In this document: one piece after another, positions 1 through 12,300 of the stretch
How positions within the stretch are numbered: position 1 is the first letter of the stretch
Layout of the letters: each line of letters starts with the position of its first letter
Assembly (NCBI GenBank): GCA_039096225.1
Contig: JBBPEB010000009.1
Coordinates: 310,001-374,000 of the forward strand
Origin: Blastocystis sp. Blastoise
Taxonomy: Eukaryota > Sar > Bigyra > Opalinata > Blastocystidae
Length of the DNA: 64,000 bases
Direction: 5' to 3'
The notes under the pieces: generated by a model
What the model saw: only the letters and a program-made list of their open reading frames with translations
Databases searched by the model: none
What the model was told of the DNA's origin: nothing
Position numbers and translations under genes: made by a program

Positions 1-66
<66 letters not shown>

Positions 67-75
67 CATAATAAT
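1..75 (+). repeat. (AAT)n array with AAACAT interruption, coding poly-Asn
   Basis: Perfect AAT trinucleotides followed by AAACATAATAAT. The same AAACAT interruption recurs in arrays near 35.9-36.3, 39.2 and 63.9 kb. Here the array is in frame and encodes asparagine. Confidence 0.9.
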
Positions 76-336
76 GTTTCTGAACTAATATCTACAAGCC
101 CAACTATAACGGCAGCTCCTGATATTCATGAGAATTCTACAATCAATACTCCTGTATCCCCAAATAACCATGGGGATCTTGAACAAAGAATAACATCATC
201 ATCTATAGCGTCTCAAGAGAACTCTATTATTATGGACTCAAATTCTTCTCTATGGAGTATTACTGTTAATAGTAATAGTAGCTATGCGAGTCATTTTATT
301 GCTTATATTTTAGGATTCAACAAAAAACAATCATAG
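1..336 (+). CDS. C-terminal part of an Asn-rich protein (5' truncated by window edge)
   Basis: An open frame runs in frame 1 from the window edge to a TAG at 334-336. It begins with about 20 AAT codons (poly-Asn), then KHNNVSEL and a Ser/Thr/Asn/Ile-rich segment (for example TSPTITAAPDIHEN and SSSIASQENS), and ends GFNKKQS. No catalytic motif, membrane span or known domain is visible in the roughly 110 residues present. The segment after the poly-Asn looks like real coding sequence: it has mixed codon use, few low-complexity residues and an A/T-rich 3' flank directly after the stop. Product and full length are unknown because the 5' part lies outside the window. Confidence 0.6.
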
Positions 337-826
337 ATATTATATATATATATATATATATATATCATTTTTTAATATTATTTAATTATATTTTAATTAA
401 AACTTTTGTTTAATTTTGAAAAATACTAGTTTTAGTATACATATTATATTTTTCTATTTTTCTTTTCTTTTTTCCATCTTTTTTATTTAATTTTCTTATA
501 TGCTTTATTGGTGATTTGTTAAATATGTAATTCATATTTTATGTATGAATTTTATTTGTTTTTTGCTATTCTTATAGTGCTTTTAATTGTAATTTTCCAT
601 TCATTCATTAATATTGTTGCAATTAATAGTCATAACCAAGTCATTACTATGTGACACAAACTGTAAAAAAATAAAAACAAATTTATTTCTATTAAGACAT
701 GAAAAAATGAAAAAAACAATTGTCAAAAATAATTTTCTGTTTTTTACCATTAGTTTGAATATATATATATTATTTCTTGGTGAAGAAACTTTCTAGACAT
801 AATATACATTGATTATATGAAACAAA
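337..826. other. Intergenic spacer, no gene seen
   Basis: AT-rich spacer between two plus-strand genes. It contains a short (TA)n tract near 341-365. The 60-codon open frame at 614-796 has AT-rich, hydrophobic low-complexity coding and is not supported as a gene. The promoter of the TAF1B/Rrn7-like gene should lie here, but no recognisable element is seen. Confidence 0.6.
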
Positions 827-2254
827 ATGTCGTATTCGAAGAATGAAGATGACATGGTTTGCACTGTATGCCACAATAAGCAATTTGATGAAACAGATGA
901 TGGTGATCTTGTTTGTAGAATATGTGGATCTAAATACCATGTATATATAATAAGATAATTATAGATTTGCTTTAATGATTCTTTAGGAATCGAAGACTCA
1001 GCAAGTAGAAGAAAATTACGATGCATTTGTAAGAAATAGATTTGGTATTTCTGTGAAACGAAGAGTATAGTTTTTATTTTTTTGTCATTTTAGTCTAATG
1101 TATATAGCAAATTATGTATGGTCATATTGAAAGAAAGAAGAAGGAGAAGGTCAAAGTTAAATTGAATCTATCGAAGATATTAGGTGCTGTTCAAACAGTA
1201 TTACAGACACAAGTATATAGAATATTGTTTTGCGTCTATTTAATGATTATAAATATTCAATATTATGGCTGAAATATAATGACTTTGAATATTTAATAAA
1301 TAGTTTATTTCATATATAACTAAGTATGTGCATATATAAAGTGTAAAGAGATCGAGACTGCATGGGAAATAGATAGTCAATATACAGGTATAGTAAGAGA
1401 TCTATGGAAACATTATCTTTATTATATACAACCTACATTTGATTGTTTTACACATATTTATCCTTATCATAAAGCAAAGAATGATAAGTATTTTTATTAT
1501 ATTTATTATATTTATTATATTTATTATATTTATTATATTTATTATGTTTATTATTGATATTATATTTATTATGTTTATTATATTTATTATATTTTATTAT
1601 ATTTATTATATTTATTATATTTATTATATTTATTATATTATTATTATTTATTATATTTATTATATTTATTATATTATTATATTTATTATATTATTATATC
1701 ATTATTATATTTATTACATTTATTATATTTATTATATTATTATTATTTATATTATTTATTTTATTATTATTATAGTGATGAAGATACTCCAGCAGGAGAC
1801 GATGAATTGATTGGTGTTCCCGCCAAAAATAATGGTGGGAAAGAAAATAAAATGGAAGATGATTCTAATGCTGTAGTTAATGATAATAATGAAGATACAA
1901 ATGAAGTTATAACAGAAAAAGGAGATGAAAATGAAGGAAATGAAGATGAAAATGACAATTCCCTTGGTTATTCAAAGAAAACGAATCGAAAAAGCAGTGC
2001 TGCTTATGCTCTTGAAGAAGATCTATATAAGAATCCATTCACATCTTCATCCTCTTTTAATCCTTCACCAGTGAACACAGAAACACAATTATCACAAGGT
2101 ATTTATTTATGAATATTTCTGCGTTTTCAATGTATATTATATATTATATATTATATATTCATTGTTTATATAGCTGACTTGGATATTCCTTTGTCTCTTC
2201 GTTCTTTCTTTTCGCAGCCTTCAGATCTCCCTTCTTCCTTTCTAATTCATACTG

Positions 2255-2317
<63 letters not shown>

Positions 2318-2323
2318 TCTCAG

Positions 2324-2375
<52 letters not shown>

Positions 2376-3943
2376 GAATAACAATACCATGACTTCATCT
2401 CTTTCTTCTGCATTCTCATTATCTCTATCACAACCTGCTCCAGCAGATAATCACGGGAATCAAGAGGAAGGTATAGAAATACAGTATGGAACAACCCAAG
2501 TGGCTCATTATAGCAGTAGTGGACATCAACTGAAGATTAATACTCTTATTACTCTATTATATATAGCTCTACGAATCATGAAATCACAATATACAACCAG
2601 AGACTTAGAATTGTATATATATAAGAATTATTATTATTATACTCATTATTATTACTATATATATAGAATGATTCGAGATGGTCAACTGACCTTCTTCGAT
2701 TGTCTGCAGCCATTGTCAAATGATCTTCAAATGGAATTGGAACCTATTAAGGCATTCTTTCTCCCGCGGTTTATTCCACATCCCGTATTCTATGTATATA
2801 TATATATATTTATATGTATATAGACATCAATAGAGAAAGATGCAAATTTATTGTGTTCATTAATTCACGTGACACTCCCTCCTCTCTCTGTACATATGGT
2901 TCTTCAGCACATGGTCATCGCGGCACATCTTCCCGCCATTGTATTCTCAAATTTAATGATTCTTTTAAACAGTTGGAAAACACCGCTTGCTCCCTCTGTA
3001 TGGGTTACTGATTTTCTTCGACAGGGAGAGATTACGGAGGAGATTTTGCCCGCGTTTTTAGTAATCGCGGTAAAGCTAATGGACCATTGGAAACAATGGA
3101 TTCATATGCATAATCACGTGATACAAAATAAAGGTGCAATATTGATGCATCCATTGGTACGTTTTAAATCTTGTCCTGGAATACTATCTCACAGTCACAT
3201 GCCTTGGACACTCGAAGAGCTTCCATTCGTTGAACCATCTTCTTTTCATGATTATTTTGAGTATTCTATATATATAGTCACTCTATATATATATTATGTG
3301 TATATATATAGTTTTGTAAAGAATAAAGTATTATCAAATCGAATTACTTCTACATTATGGATAGACCAAGTATATATATATATATTATTTATAACATAAT
3401 AATATTGTATATTCTATAGAAATATCAAATTAATATCCTTGTGGAATCACTAAAGCAATCTATCCAATCAAAAGAGAAGTCTGGAAACACAAAAAAAGAT
3501 GCACCATCTTCTTTGAAGTTTTCCCTCTCTTCAGAGTCTGAAGAAGAAAATGATTCGTCAGTTGAAGAAATGCAAATAGAACATAATCATGAATTTCTAG
3601 CATGTGATTCTGATCATAACAATATTTTTCATTCAATTTCATCAACATATCAATTATTAAATGTATATATATATGTCATTATCATATAATAATTTTTTAT
3701 CCATAAAATAATTTCTTTTTATATATTTATTATATTACTTTTATTATTTTACTACTATATATATAGTCAATAGAACCCAATTTGATGGATCCAGATCAAT
3801 TGAGTTTAATTACTTATATATCTACATTATTTGGTATACACCCTTCTATGCTTACTCTATATGTTCGAGGACTTGAAAATACATTACGAAAATGGCTTTT
3901 GGACTTTTATGAATATAAAAATAATCTTCCTTTGTTTAAATAA
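827..3943 (+). CDS. TAF1B/Rrn7-like RNA polymerase I initiation factor
   Basis: Multi-exon gene. The ATG at 827 opens MSYSKNEDDMVCTVC and a zinc ribbon of the form CxxC-x17-CxxC (CTVC ... CRIC), as in the N-terminus of TAF1B/Rrn7 and other TFIIB-like factors. The first intron is 941-986. Later exons give KILGAVQTVLQTQ, then EIDSQYTGIVRDLWKHYLYY, which resembles the segment after the zinc ribbon in TAF1B. A long acidic, Asn-rich insert follows (about 1,780-2,400). Then comes MIRDGQLTFFDCLQPL, like the 'REG..PY' motif of the family's first cyclin fold, and two helical cyclin-like segments (HMVLQHMVIAAHLP; LPAFLVIAVKLMDHWKQW). The protein would act in Pol I promoter recognition with core factor/SL1. 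The stop is TAA at 3941-3943. The assignment rests on motif order, not on alignment; a diverged TFIIB or BRF paralogue is the main alternative. Exon borders after the third exon are approximate. Confidence 0.6.
1492..1775 (+). repeat. Intronic (TATTTATTA)n-like satellite
   Basis: An intron of the TAF1B/Rrn7-like gene filled with imperfect 9-bp units of the form ATTTATTAT, mixed with shorter TTATTA units. It produces spurious Tyr/Ile-rich open frames in all frames. Confidence 0.85.
2258..2382 (+). repeat. (AAT)n poly-Asn tract with ATCTCAGAT interruption
   Basis: Two runs of AAT codons, separated at 2317-2325 by ATCTCAGAT, encode poly-Asn, Ile-Ser-Asp, poly-Asn inside the TAF1B/Rrn7-like protein. 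The identical interruption occurs four times in the AAT arrays of the transposon at 49-50.5 kb. Confidence 0.9.
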
Positions 3944-4152
3944 AAGACTATACTTTATATAACTAATTATATATAATAATACTTTTGTTCTTTTTTATGT
4001 TTTTTATTGTGAATATAAATCTGGGTTAAATTTCTATATATATCTTGTGTTTTTTTATCATATCTATTTGTTTTTTATATAAAATAAAAAGAATTTAAAC
4101 AAAAAAAAGAATTTATTTTTCTTTTCTAATTTTATATGTTTTTTTTTCAATG

Positions 4153-5425
4153 TTAATTAGTGTTTGATGTGGGTGTACTGGCCATAGGAGCGAAATAAGA
4201 ATCATCAGCAACTCCATGAAGAACACCTAAGAATTTATCATCTACAGTACCATGTAAAACATCTGTTTGTAAAGAGAAGAATATTTGTGCTGTAACTATA
4301 CTATCACTTCCTGCTTGATGCTTCTTACCTCTTCTGTGTATCTATGTATAATATTATTATTATTATTATTATTATTATTATGAGTATGAATAATTATTAT
4401 TACAATTATAATTATGAGTATGATCAATTATTATTATCATTATGATTAAATCAAAATATATATAGAATAAAAATATTATATATATGTAGTAAGTTTTATA
4501 TATTAATAAAAATATATATATATACATGTAATAAATCAGCTAATTTCTCGAGACTTCCTTTGTAGCCATCGCATTCAGTAATAATATGTTTAATATCATA
4601 TAATTTAGGAAATAATATATTTAACAATTGAAAGAATTCTTCTTGTGTTTCAGGTAAATTATTATTTGTAAATAATTTCACTAAATATCCGAAATCGTAT
4701 CCACTATGAAATGAAATCCAAGAAAGTCGGCTATTTAATAATAAACCTGACATTGTCATCATTTCTGCGAAATATAAAGGATCTAATCCATATTGTGAGA
4801 AATAATCGAAATTAATACCCGCGTCTTTTAATAATTGTATAGATTGCTCTTTATGCTTATCCGTACTATATATATATATATGTTTATATAATAATATCAT
4901 TAATTTATCATGTATTTATATTATATAATAAAAAATATAATAATAATACATAACAATAAAATAAAAATAAACAAAATAAATATAATAATAAAACAAAATA
5001 AATATAATAATAAAACAAAATAAATATAATAATAAACAAAATAAATATAATAATAAACAAAATAAATATAATAATAAACAAAAAAATTACTTCACATTGA
5101 ATTTAAAGTTAAACTGCCAGGTAGGACAATCTGTGGCGATTAATCCATCTTTATCACAGAATGTGATTCCCAATTGAATAAGTTTTAATTGATTCACATT
5201 ATCCCTTAATGTTTTATATGAAAAAATATTATATCGATCTGTATTAATGGTAAGAACTCCTGGAAACTCTGTATCCATTGCAATATAAGGATACTTAGCA
5301 GCCATTTTGATAATGTGTAAAAATTCTTCTTCGAAATTATAGTCCCATACATCTTGAATCCGCTCTTCAGGTTGGTCCTCATCTAAACGAATCTGATTTA
5401 ATTGAATAGTAGTCTGATAATCCAT
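4153..5425 (-). CDS. CAF1/CNOT7/Pop2 mRNA deadenylase
   Basis: DEDD-family 3'-5' poly(A) exonuclease, catalytic subunit of CCR4-NOT. Exon 1 starts MDYQTTIQLNQIRL, includes the helix DVWDYNFEEEF and the first catalytic pair in MDTEFPG, and ends FNFKFNV. Exon 2 (about 4866-4526) carries NTDKHKEQSI, YFAEMMTMSG and SWISFHSGYDFGYLVKLF, with the third catalytic Asp in GYDFGY. Exon 3 (about 4342-4153) carries KKHQAGSDS, which supplies the final catalytic Asp, and ends MASTPTSNTN. All four DEDD acidic residues are present. Both splice junctions are in phase with GTAATT/ATATAG and GTATAT/CATAG borders. The predicted length of about 285 residues matches the family. The gene converges on the TAF1B/Rrn7-like gene with only 209 bp between stops. 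Confidence 0.93.
4936..5090 (+). repeat. Intronic tandem repeat, about 21-bp unit
   Basis: Within the first CAF1 intron, units of about 21 bp of the form ATAATAATAAACAAAATAAA recur at least five times with small A-tract length changes. Intron filler. Confidence 0.75.
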
Positions 5426-6961
5426 GATCTAAATTGTTTTATCAAAATCATAGAAATGTTTATGCATAAAAATATATTATATACTGTGCCAATATAATTT
5501 GATGATGTATTAATATTTTATATTTAGACAGTCAAATAATTTGAAAAGTAAATGTGTCTTTTTTTCAAATTTCTTGGGAAATCCAAAAAATTACCATAAT
5601 AAAATGAATATTCCCCTAATTTAAATTTGGAAAAAAAAAATATTTGTTTGTTTTTAATTATGTTTAGTTGTTGTTTGTTTAGATCTATGTTTTTAATTTC
5701 TTAATCCTTAGAACATATGTTTTAATGTATTTATATAATTCTCAAAAAAAAAAAAAAAAGCAACACAATGTTTATGTTGTATAGTAAATGCCATTGACAA
5801 TAACAAATAACACTCAGACAGAATCTATTATTGAAGATAAGCAGACAACACAGAAGAGACAATCAAAAACAAAAACAAAAACAGAAGAAACATACTGGAA
5901 TGAATAAAATGATGATTATAGAGTATATAGTTATCAAAATACCAGACATGTGAAAAAAGAAAGAAAAGAAAAGAAAATATCTAAAATAAATAAATATAAA
6001 TGTATATATAAATATAAGGAAAAGACAAAGAATATATACAGGGATATAATGGCAGAATAAGAAAAGACTAATAAGATGATTTAAGGCTTAAAAGATATAG
6101 TGATTAACAAATATATAAATTAAAAGGAAATTTAAAAAATAAAAAAATAGATTGAAAATATCTATGATAAGGATGACAGAGGAATAGAAGAATAACATAT
6201 GATAAAAAATAAAAGGAGATTTTTTAATAGTAGTAAGTATTATAATAGTTAAATGAAAGAATACAAGTATATATAAATTAAAAATATATATATATTTTAA
6301 AATGAAAAGAATAGATGACATATATAAATATATTATTTAATAAAAAAGAAAGGATCTATATATAGAAAATGAAAAGAGATAAATATATACACATATACTA
6401 AATATATCCGATTATAGTTAATAATAGAAATAAAAATATAACTATAATTGAATAAGAAACGTATATTAAAAACACATAGAAAGACAAATAAATAGGAAAA
6501 AGCATGAATAAAGTTAAAAGAACAACTAATTAACATAAATGAAGAATGAATATATATTATGCAAGATATATAAAACAATAATAATAAAAAGATGACAAAA
6601 AAAGAAGAAGAATGAACAAACAACAACAATTTGAAAACAAATATACAAGAAATGTGAATGTCTATTAATAGAAAAAAAGCTTGAAAGAAATGAATGTAAA
6701 TAAATAGATTAGAATATTAATAAATATATATATACATGATATACTTACAAGCAATAATTCTATTATATAGCTAAAAAACAAATAAAAACAAATCAATATA
6801 TGTACATATATGTCAATATTGAAAAGATTGCATCTTTTTAAATTGATAATACTATACTCTATATTGATATATACATATGAAATGAAGGCAACATATACAA
6901 ATAAATAGATCTTACATATATATATATGACTATATAGAAGATGAGGAAACAAACAATGAAA

Positions 6962-6998
<37 letters not shown>

Positions 6999-7376
6999 AA
7001 AGAATGGAAATATATGATAAAGAGAATATATAATAAAAAAATAAAAGGTAACATAAATATAAAAAAAATATATTTCTAAAGAATATAGATATTTGTTATG
7101 AATAGAATGGTGTAAAAAAGAGATGAAATTCATGACAAAAAAAGTATTTGAACATAATATAATATATAAAAAGCAGAGCAGAATGAATCGAAATGCATTG
7201 ATAAATAAATAAATAAAAATAAAATAAAAAAATGGTTCAAATGTATATACGTTAGTATAAAAATAAAGAATAAACAAATAACAATTAAAAAACAATTATA
7301 AATAAATGTGATGGAAACATAAAATATGAAACGAGATTATAATAATTAAAGAGACTACATATACATATAATACTCT
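5426..7376. other. Long spacer with a purine-rich plus strand
   Basis: A 1.95 kb spacer between two minus-strand genes. From about 5,800 to 7,376 the plus strand is markedly A- and G-rich and poor in C (for example GAAAAGAGATAAATA), so the minus strand gives long Phe/Ile/Tyr-rich open frames at 6088-7295 that look like composition artefacts. An A15 tract lies near 5745-5759 and a (TA)n tract at 6963-6996. No domain, RNA gene or repeat unit is recognised, apart from the small open frame at 5788. Confidence 0.6.
5788..5907 (+). CDS. Possible 39-residue small protein
   Basis: ATG-to-TAA open frame encoding a hydrophilic, Gln/Thr/Lys/Glu-rich peptide that starts MPLTITNNTQTESIIEDKQ and ends EETYWNE. 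Its composition differs from the surrounding AT-rich spurious frames, which are Ile/Tyr/Phe-rich. It could equally be a chance frame in a purine-rich stretch, because AAA, CAA, ACA and GAA codons are what such sequence yields. No relative is recognised. No intron borders or other support. Confidence 0.2.
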   Translation: MPLTITNNTQTESIIEDKQTTQKRQSKTKTKTEETYWNE

Positions 7377-8543
7377 TTAAAGAGTAGAAGAAGGAGTAAA
7401 AAGAGAATCTAACCATTGTTGTATATATTCTACAGATTTTTGCATATATCCATATTTATCAACATCATAATCATTTTGATCTTTTGAATCTATAGATATA
7501 CACTTTAAGGATTTAGCATTGATAATTTCCTTTTTCTGCCTTTCAAAATGTTCTTGTAATATAGAATTCGATGAATTCTGAGAGATCATTAAGACATCTT
7601 GAGTAATATATTCACTTTTCCCTTTAATTGTCATTTTACTAACAATATTCATCAATTCCTTATGATCATCTGCATGAAAAGAACGAAATAAACTGGAAGA
7701 TATGACACTTATAATAACATTTGTTTTTATTAATTGTTTCATAAGCATATTCAGATGACATTGTAAAGGAAGCTTTGTAAAGAATATATATTTCTTTCTT
7801 TGTTCGGGACTAATATACCCAGCTAAAAATTCACTTTTGGAATATACAGGATTATAGAGAATCAATTGTTTCACACGTTTGTCTGTGGTACAACAACAAG
7901 TTGCAGCCATAGATCCACCTTGAACGCCAATAATACAACATTCATCAATATGTTTCGTAGTTAATAATGCGCTAACAGCATCTTCAGGACGTAAGTCTGC
8001 ATATAAACCTCTTTCAGGAGTACCACCTTGACCAGGTAAGTCCAAGAAATATAAAGAATAACCCTGTTTAACAAGTGGCTCGAATGACACTACATAACAT
8101 TCCGAAAAACTATCCATTTCACATAAAATAATTATCTTACATTTTTCTTCAGCAGCTTTAAAGTAGATACAATTCAGGAATGAGTGTTTATAAGGAACTG
8201 TAATCATTTCGTACTTGTAATGAAAACTATCAAATGCTCTGTAAAAATCTTCTAGAGCAGATTCATATAAAGAACTTTGCAGCGATAAATCTAGAGCACA
8301 AAAAGAAGAAGCCATAGTATAGTAATATGCAGCATGAAGATATTGCTCTTGTTTGGATGCATAATCAGCCATTTTGGTCCATACATCAACCCAATCTTGG
8401 AATGTTTTGATTGTTTTCAGTTGAGGAATAACCTCATAGCGATTCATAGCGACAGGCCCACAGCTTAAAAGAGGTTTGACCATGCTATTAACTATAGATT
8501 GAGACAGAGGCTTATCCATTAAATCAGGACAAATTAAAATCAT
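7377..8543 (-). CDS. Alpha/beta-hydrolase fold protein, single exon
   Basis: Intronless gene of about 388 codons. The N-terminal third is helical (TFQDWVDVWTKMADYA, AAYYYTMASSFCALDLS), like the cap region of FrsA/dihydropseudooxynicotine-hydrolase-type esterases. The fold follows: LVKQGYSLYFLDLPGQGGTP (beta strand plus a DLPGxG motif typical of the family), then IIGVQGGSMAATCC, where the Ser in GGSMA sits at the nucleophile elbow. A candidate Asp lies in ISIDSKDQNDYD, but no clear catalytic His is visible near the C-terminus, so activity is uncertain. The first in-frame ATG is at 8543; a second at 8519 (MDKPLSQ) is also possible. The upstream codon at 8564 is GTG and was not used. Substrate unknown. 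Confidence 0.75.
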   Translation of the reverse strand: MILICPDLMDKPLSQSIVNSMVKPLLSCGPVAMNRYEVIPQLKTIKTFQDWVDVWTKMADYASKQEQYLHAAYYYTMASSFCALDLSLQSSLYESALEDFYRAFDSFHYKYEMITVPYKHSFLNCIYFKAAEEKCKIIILCEMDSFSECYVVSFEPLVKQGYSLYFLDLPGQGGTPERGLYADLRPEDAVSALLTTKHIDECCIIGVQGGSMAATCCCTTDKRVKQLILYNPVYSKSEFLAGYISPEQRKKYIFFTKLPLQCHLNMLMKQLIKTNVIISVISSSLFRSFHADDHKELMNIVSKMTIKGKSEYITQDVLMISQNSSNSILQEHFERQKKEIINAKSLKCISIDSKDQNDYDVDKYGYMQKSVEYIQQWLDSLFTPSSTL

Positions 8544-9355
8544 TAAAATATGGAAGACAATCACAAAAAAATAAATAGAATATATCTATAATATTCATGA
8601 GAATTCTAATTAAGCAGTTTATGTGGCAAAAGACAATAATTTACAACTGCAAATGGCCTTCTTATTTTTAACCATCAGTTTCCTATTCAGTAAGAACGTT
8701 ATGATTGGACGTTTTAAAATAAACAAATCATTTGGGAAGTTCTTTTTAATTAAGGTTGTTTTTAATACAACCCTTCATCCATTTATTTATTTATTTATTT
8801 AGATACTTTTCACTTCTTTAGATTGATTACAAATAAAGAATCAATTTATTATGAGGTCAAATGCGAATATTGTTTTCGAATGAAGAGGAACTTCACAATT
8901 AATTATCTATTTTTATAGAAAATATTGTTGATTTTTCATATTATGTGCTATGCATTGTATACATATTTAATAGTGAATGCCTCAAACCTAACTGTAATTC
9001 CATATATGCAACAATAATACCGAATTAATGAAAAATCTTTCTTTTTTAAGAAAGGATGTCGTGGCCATCAAATATCTTATATTGCTTCATCATATATAGA
9101 AATGTGTTTATTCTTAAAATGATTCTCTTAATAATTGTTGAATATAACTCTGTGATTTATAATACATAAATATTTTTTTATAGAAACAAAAAAATAGTGT
9201 AGATTATATTGTTGCACGGGTAAAAAAAGATGTATAAGCAATATATGAAATAAATATATTCAATAAAGACATGAAGACTTTAATGAATACATAAAAATAA
9301 AAAAAGATATATATAAAATTCTTCTTAATAAATAAGAATAGTATTATGTTTGTGT
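8544..9355. other. Intergenic spacer, nothing recognised
   Basis: 812 bp between the 3' end of the cysteine-rich gene and the 5' end of the hydrolase, both minus strand. AT-rich with a TTTA run near 8780-8801. No open frame, tRNA or repeat of note. Confidence 0.6.
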
Positions 9356-12300
9356 TTAAACGGCTTTCTTACATAGAAGAGGAGCGTTCTTTCCTCTTAA
9401 TCCTTTTCCGGTATTCAAACAAGGAGAACATTCATCTTCAGGAACAGCTACATTATTAAAACATAAGGAATTTTCTATAGATATTATATATATAATGATT
9501 TATTATGAACATATATGTAGATGTAGTTATCCTAGAAATAATTTGAAAAAATAAATAATTAAAAAAGAAATTGATATGTATGTATATTATATTATATATA
9601 TACCAGGCATGGGTCGAATATACACTACTCCCGCATCGCAAATGGCATAGTTTTCAGTACATACATTAGATACAACAACATTATTACTATCAACACAACG
9701 GAATCCAACGAATGTACATGCTAGAGAATAAGAAAGAATAAATAATAAATACAATAAATGGAATAATAAATAAAATAAAAAATAAATAATAAATAAAATA
9801 AATGGAATAATAAAGAAAGAATAAAGAATAAAATAAAGGACGATAAGATTGTGTATTCATTATTTTAATGAATATCATAGGGTATAATTATTAAGATCAA
9901 AAAGAATAATATTAACGAATATTAGGCAATATTAAAATAATAAGTAATAATCTTAACTACATACAGGATCCTTCAATACAGCAGTCTTCAGCACTGATTT
10001 GCATTCCATTATAACATTTAGAACCAGCTATAAAGAGATATAATAGTATAATTATAGTATAATCTGTAGTTATGAAAGAAACATTGAAAGTAATTTATAA
10101 TAAATGTTTATTCAATATAATTACTAAATATGATTATTAAACATATATATATATATATATATACGAGCAACAGGCATAGGAGAGGACCATGTTTCAGAAG
10201 CAAGGCATTCGACATAACGTGATGTGCACATGTCAGTCACGAGGGCACCGCTATCACTGATACAAGATATGGTATCTGTGACGCATCCTTCGCCATTGCA
10301 AGCACTAGCTAAGACTATTTCATTATTAAGACATTTAGTTCCTTCTATATATAAATAAATATATATATAATGGCTATGAATTATTTATGAATATATAATT
10401 CACAATTAATATATATTTAAACTACAAATTAATATATACCAGCTACAGGAGAAGGTTTGGTTTCCTTACAATCAGCACATTCAGTAAAGTAATCCGTACA
10501 AGTATCTTCCATATAAGTACCATCTTTCTTAACGCAATGGATACCTTCCCAAGAACATTCTATAAGAAATATATGTAATTATCATATAAATAGATGTAAA
10601 GATATAATTACATATATTATATATATATATATATATATATACCACAATCACTACAAGCAGATTCTAAAACGATTTCCCCATTCAAACACTTTGAACCTTC
10701 TATATATTAATATTAATAATAAAAATAATAATAATCTATATAATCTATTCATAATAAAAAAAATACCAGGAACATTTTGAGGGTTTGATTGTATTCCATC
10801 GACACACTCTGCGTATTTATTAGTACATTCATCAATAACGATTTCTCCATTACCTTTAACGCATTGAATACCTTCATAATCACATTCAGGATTATTACAG
10901 TCACGAGGAAGAATAAAGTTACCATTAAGACACTTGGTACCAGCTATATATGTTAGAAATAGATAAACGAGAATATAACGATATATAGAGATTTAGAAAA
11001 ATATGAAGATATGTGAAGATATAGAAAGAATAAATATAAAAATATGTTTATATAAATAGATAAGAATATGTATATATATGTATATGTATATATATATACG
11101 AGCAACAGGAAGAGGATCGGTTTCAACACCATTATTACATTCGACATATCTGTTAGTACATTTATCTACTATTACTTCTCCCTTGTTATTCACACATTTA
11201 TAACCTTCATAATCACATTCAGGAGTAGTACATTCAGATTCTAAAATAATTTCACCATTCTTACATTTAGAACCAGCTATATATTATATATATATTGTGA
11301 AATAATACAAACATAGAATCTATTATAAATAGATAAAAACTATAATCATTATAAATCAAAAAATGTTTTAAAAGAATACATCAATAAATATATATGTATA
11401 ATATATAATAATAATAAGTATAATAATAAATATAATACTAATTATAATAGTATATACCAGCAACAGGAAGAGGATCGGTTTCAACACCATTATCGCATTC
11501 GACGTATCTACTAGTACATTCATCAGTAACAACTGTACCTTCATCATTGACACACTTAATACCTTCATAATTACAATCAGGGCAACCACATTGAGATTCT
11601 AATATAATTTCATCATTCTTACACTTAGAACCAGCTATATAGAAATAGGTGAATAGATAATCATACATATATATCAATAAACATTATAAATATTATAAAT
11701 ATCAATAAATATTATAAATATTATAAATATCAATAAATATCAATAAATATCAATAAATATCAATAAATATCAATAAATATCAATAAATATCAATAAATAT
11801 CAATAAATATCAATAAATATCAATAAATATCAATAAATATTAATAAATATCAATAAATATTAATAAATATCAATAAATATCAATAAATATTATAAATATT
11901 ATAAATATTATAAATATTATAAATATTATAAATATTATAAATATCAATAAATATTATAAATACTATAAATACTATAAATACTATAAATATTATAAATATT
12001 ATAAATATTATGAATACTATAAATATTATAAATATCAATAAATATTATAAATATTATAATTATCAATAACATTATAAATATCAATAAACAGTATATATAT
12101 ATAAACCATACTCTCCACAAGAATTGGATCAGTTTCTATTCCTTCAACGCATTGAACATAATTATCAACACATACTTCTTCAATATAGACTCCATTCTCA
12201 TCAACACACTTAATACCTTCATATTCACATTCAACAGTAGTACATTCAGATTCTAAGATAATTTCACCATTCTTACATTTAGAGCCATCTAAAATTTCAA

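Noticed and set aside
6088-7295. Minus-strand hydrophobic membrane proteins of 77-129 residues
   Set aside because: Composition artefacts of a purine-rich plus strand: overlapping frames all give Phe/Ile/Tyr, with no motif or splice support.
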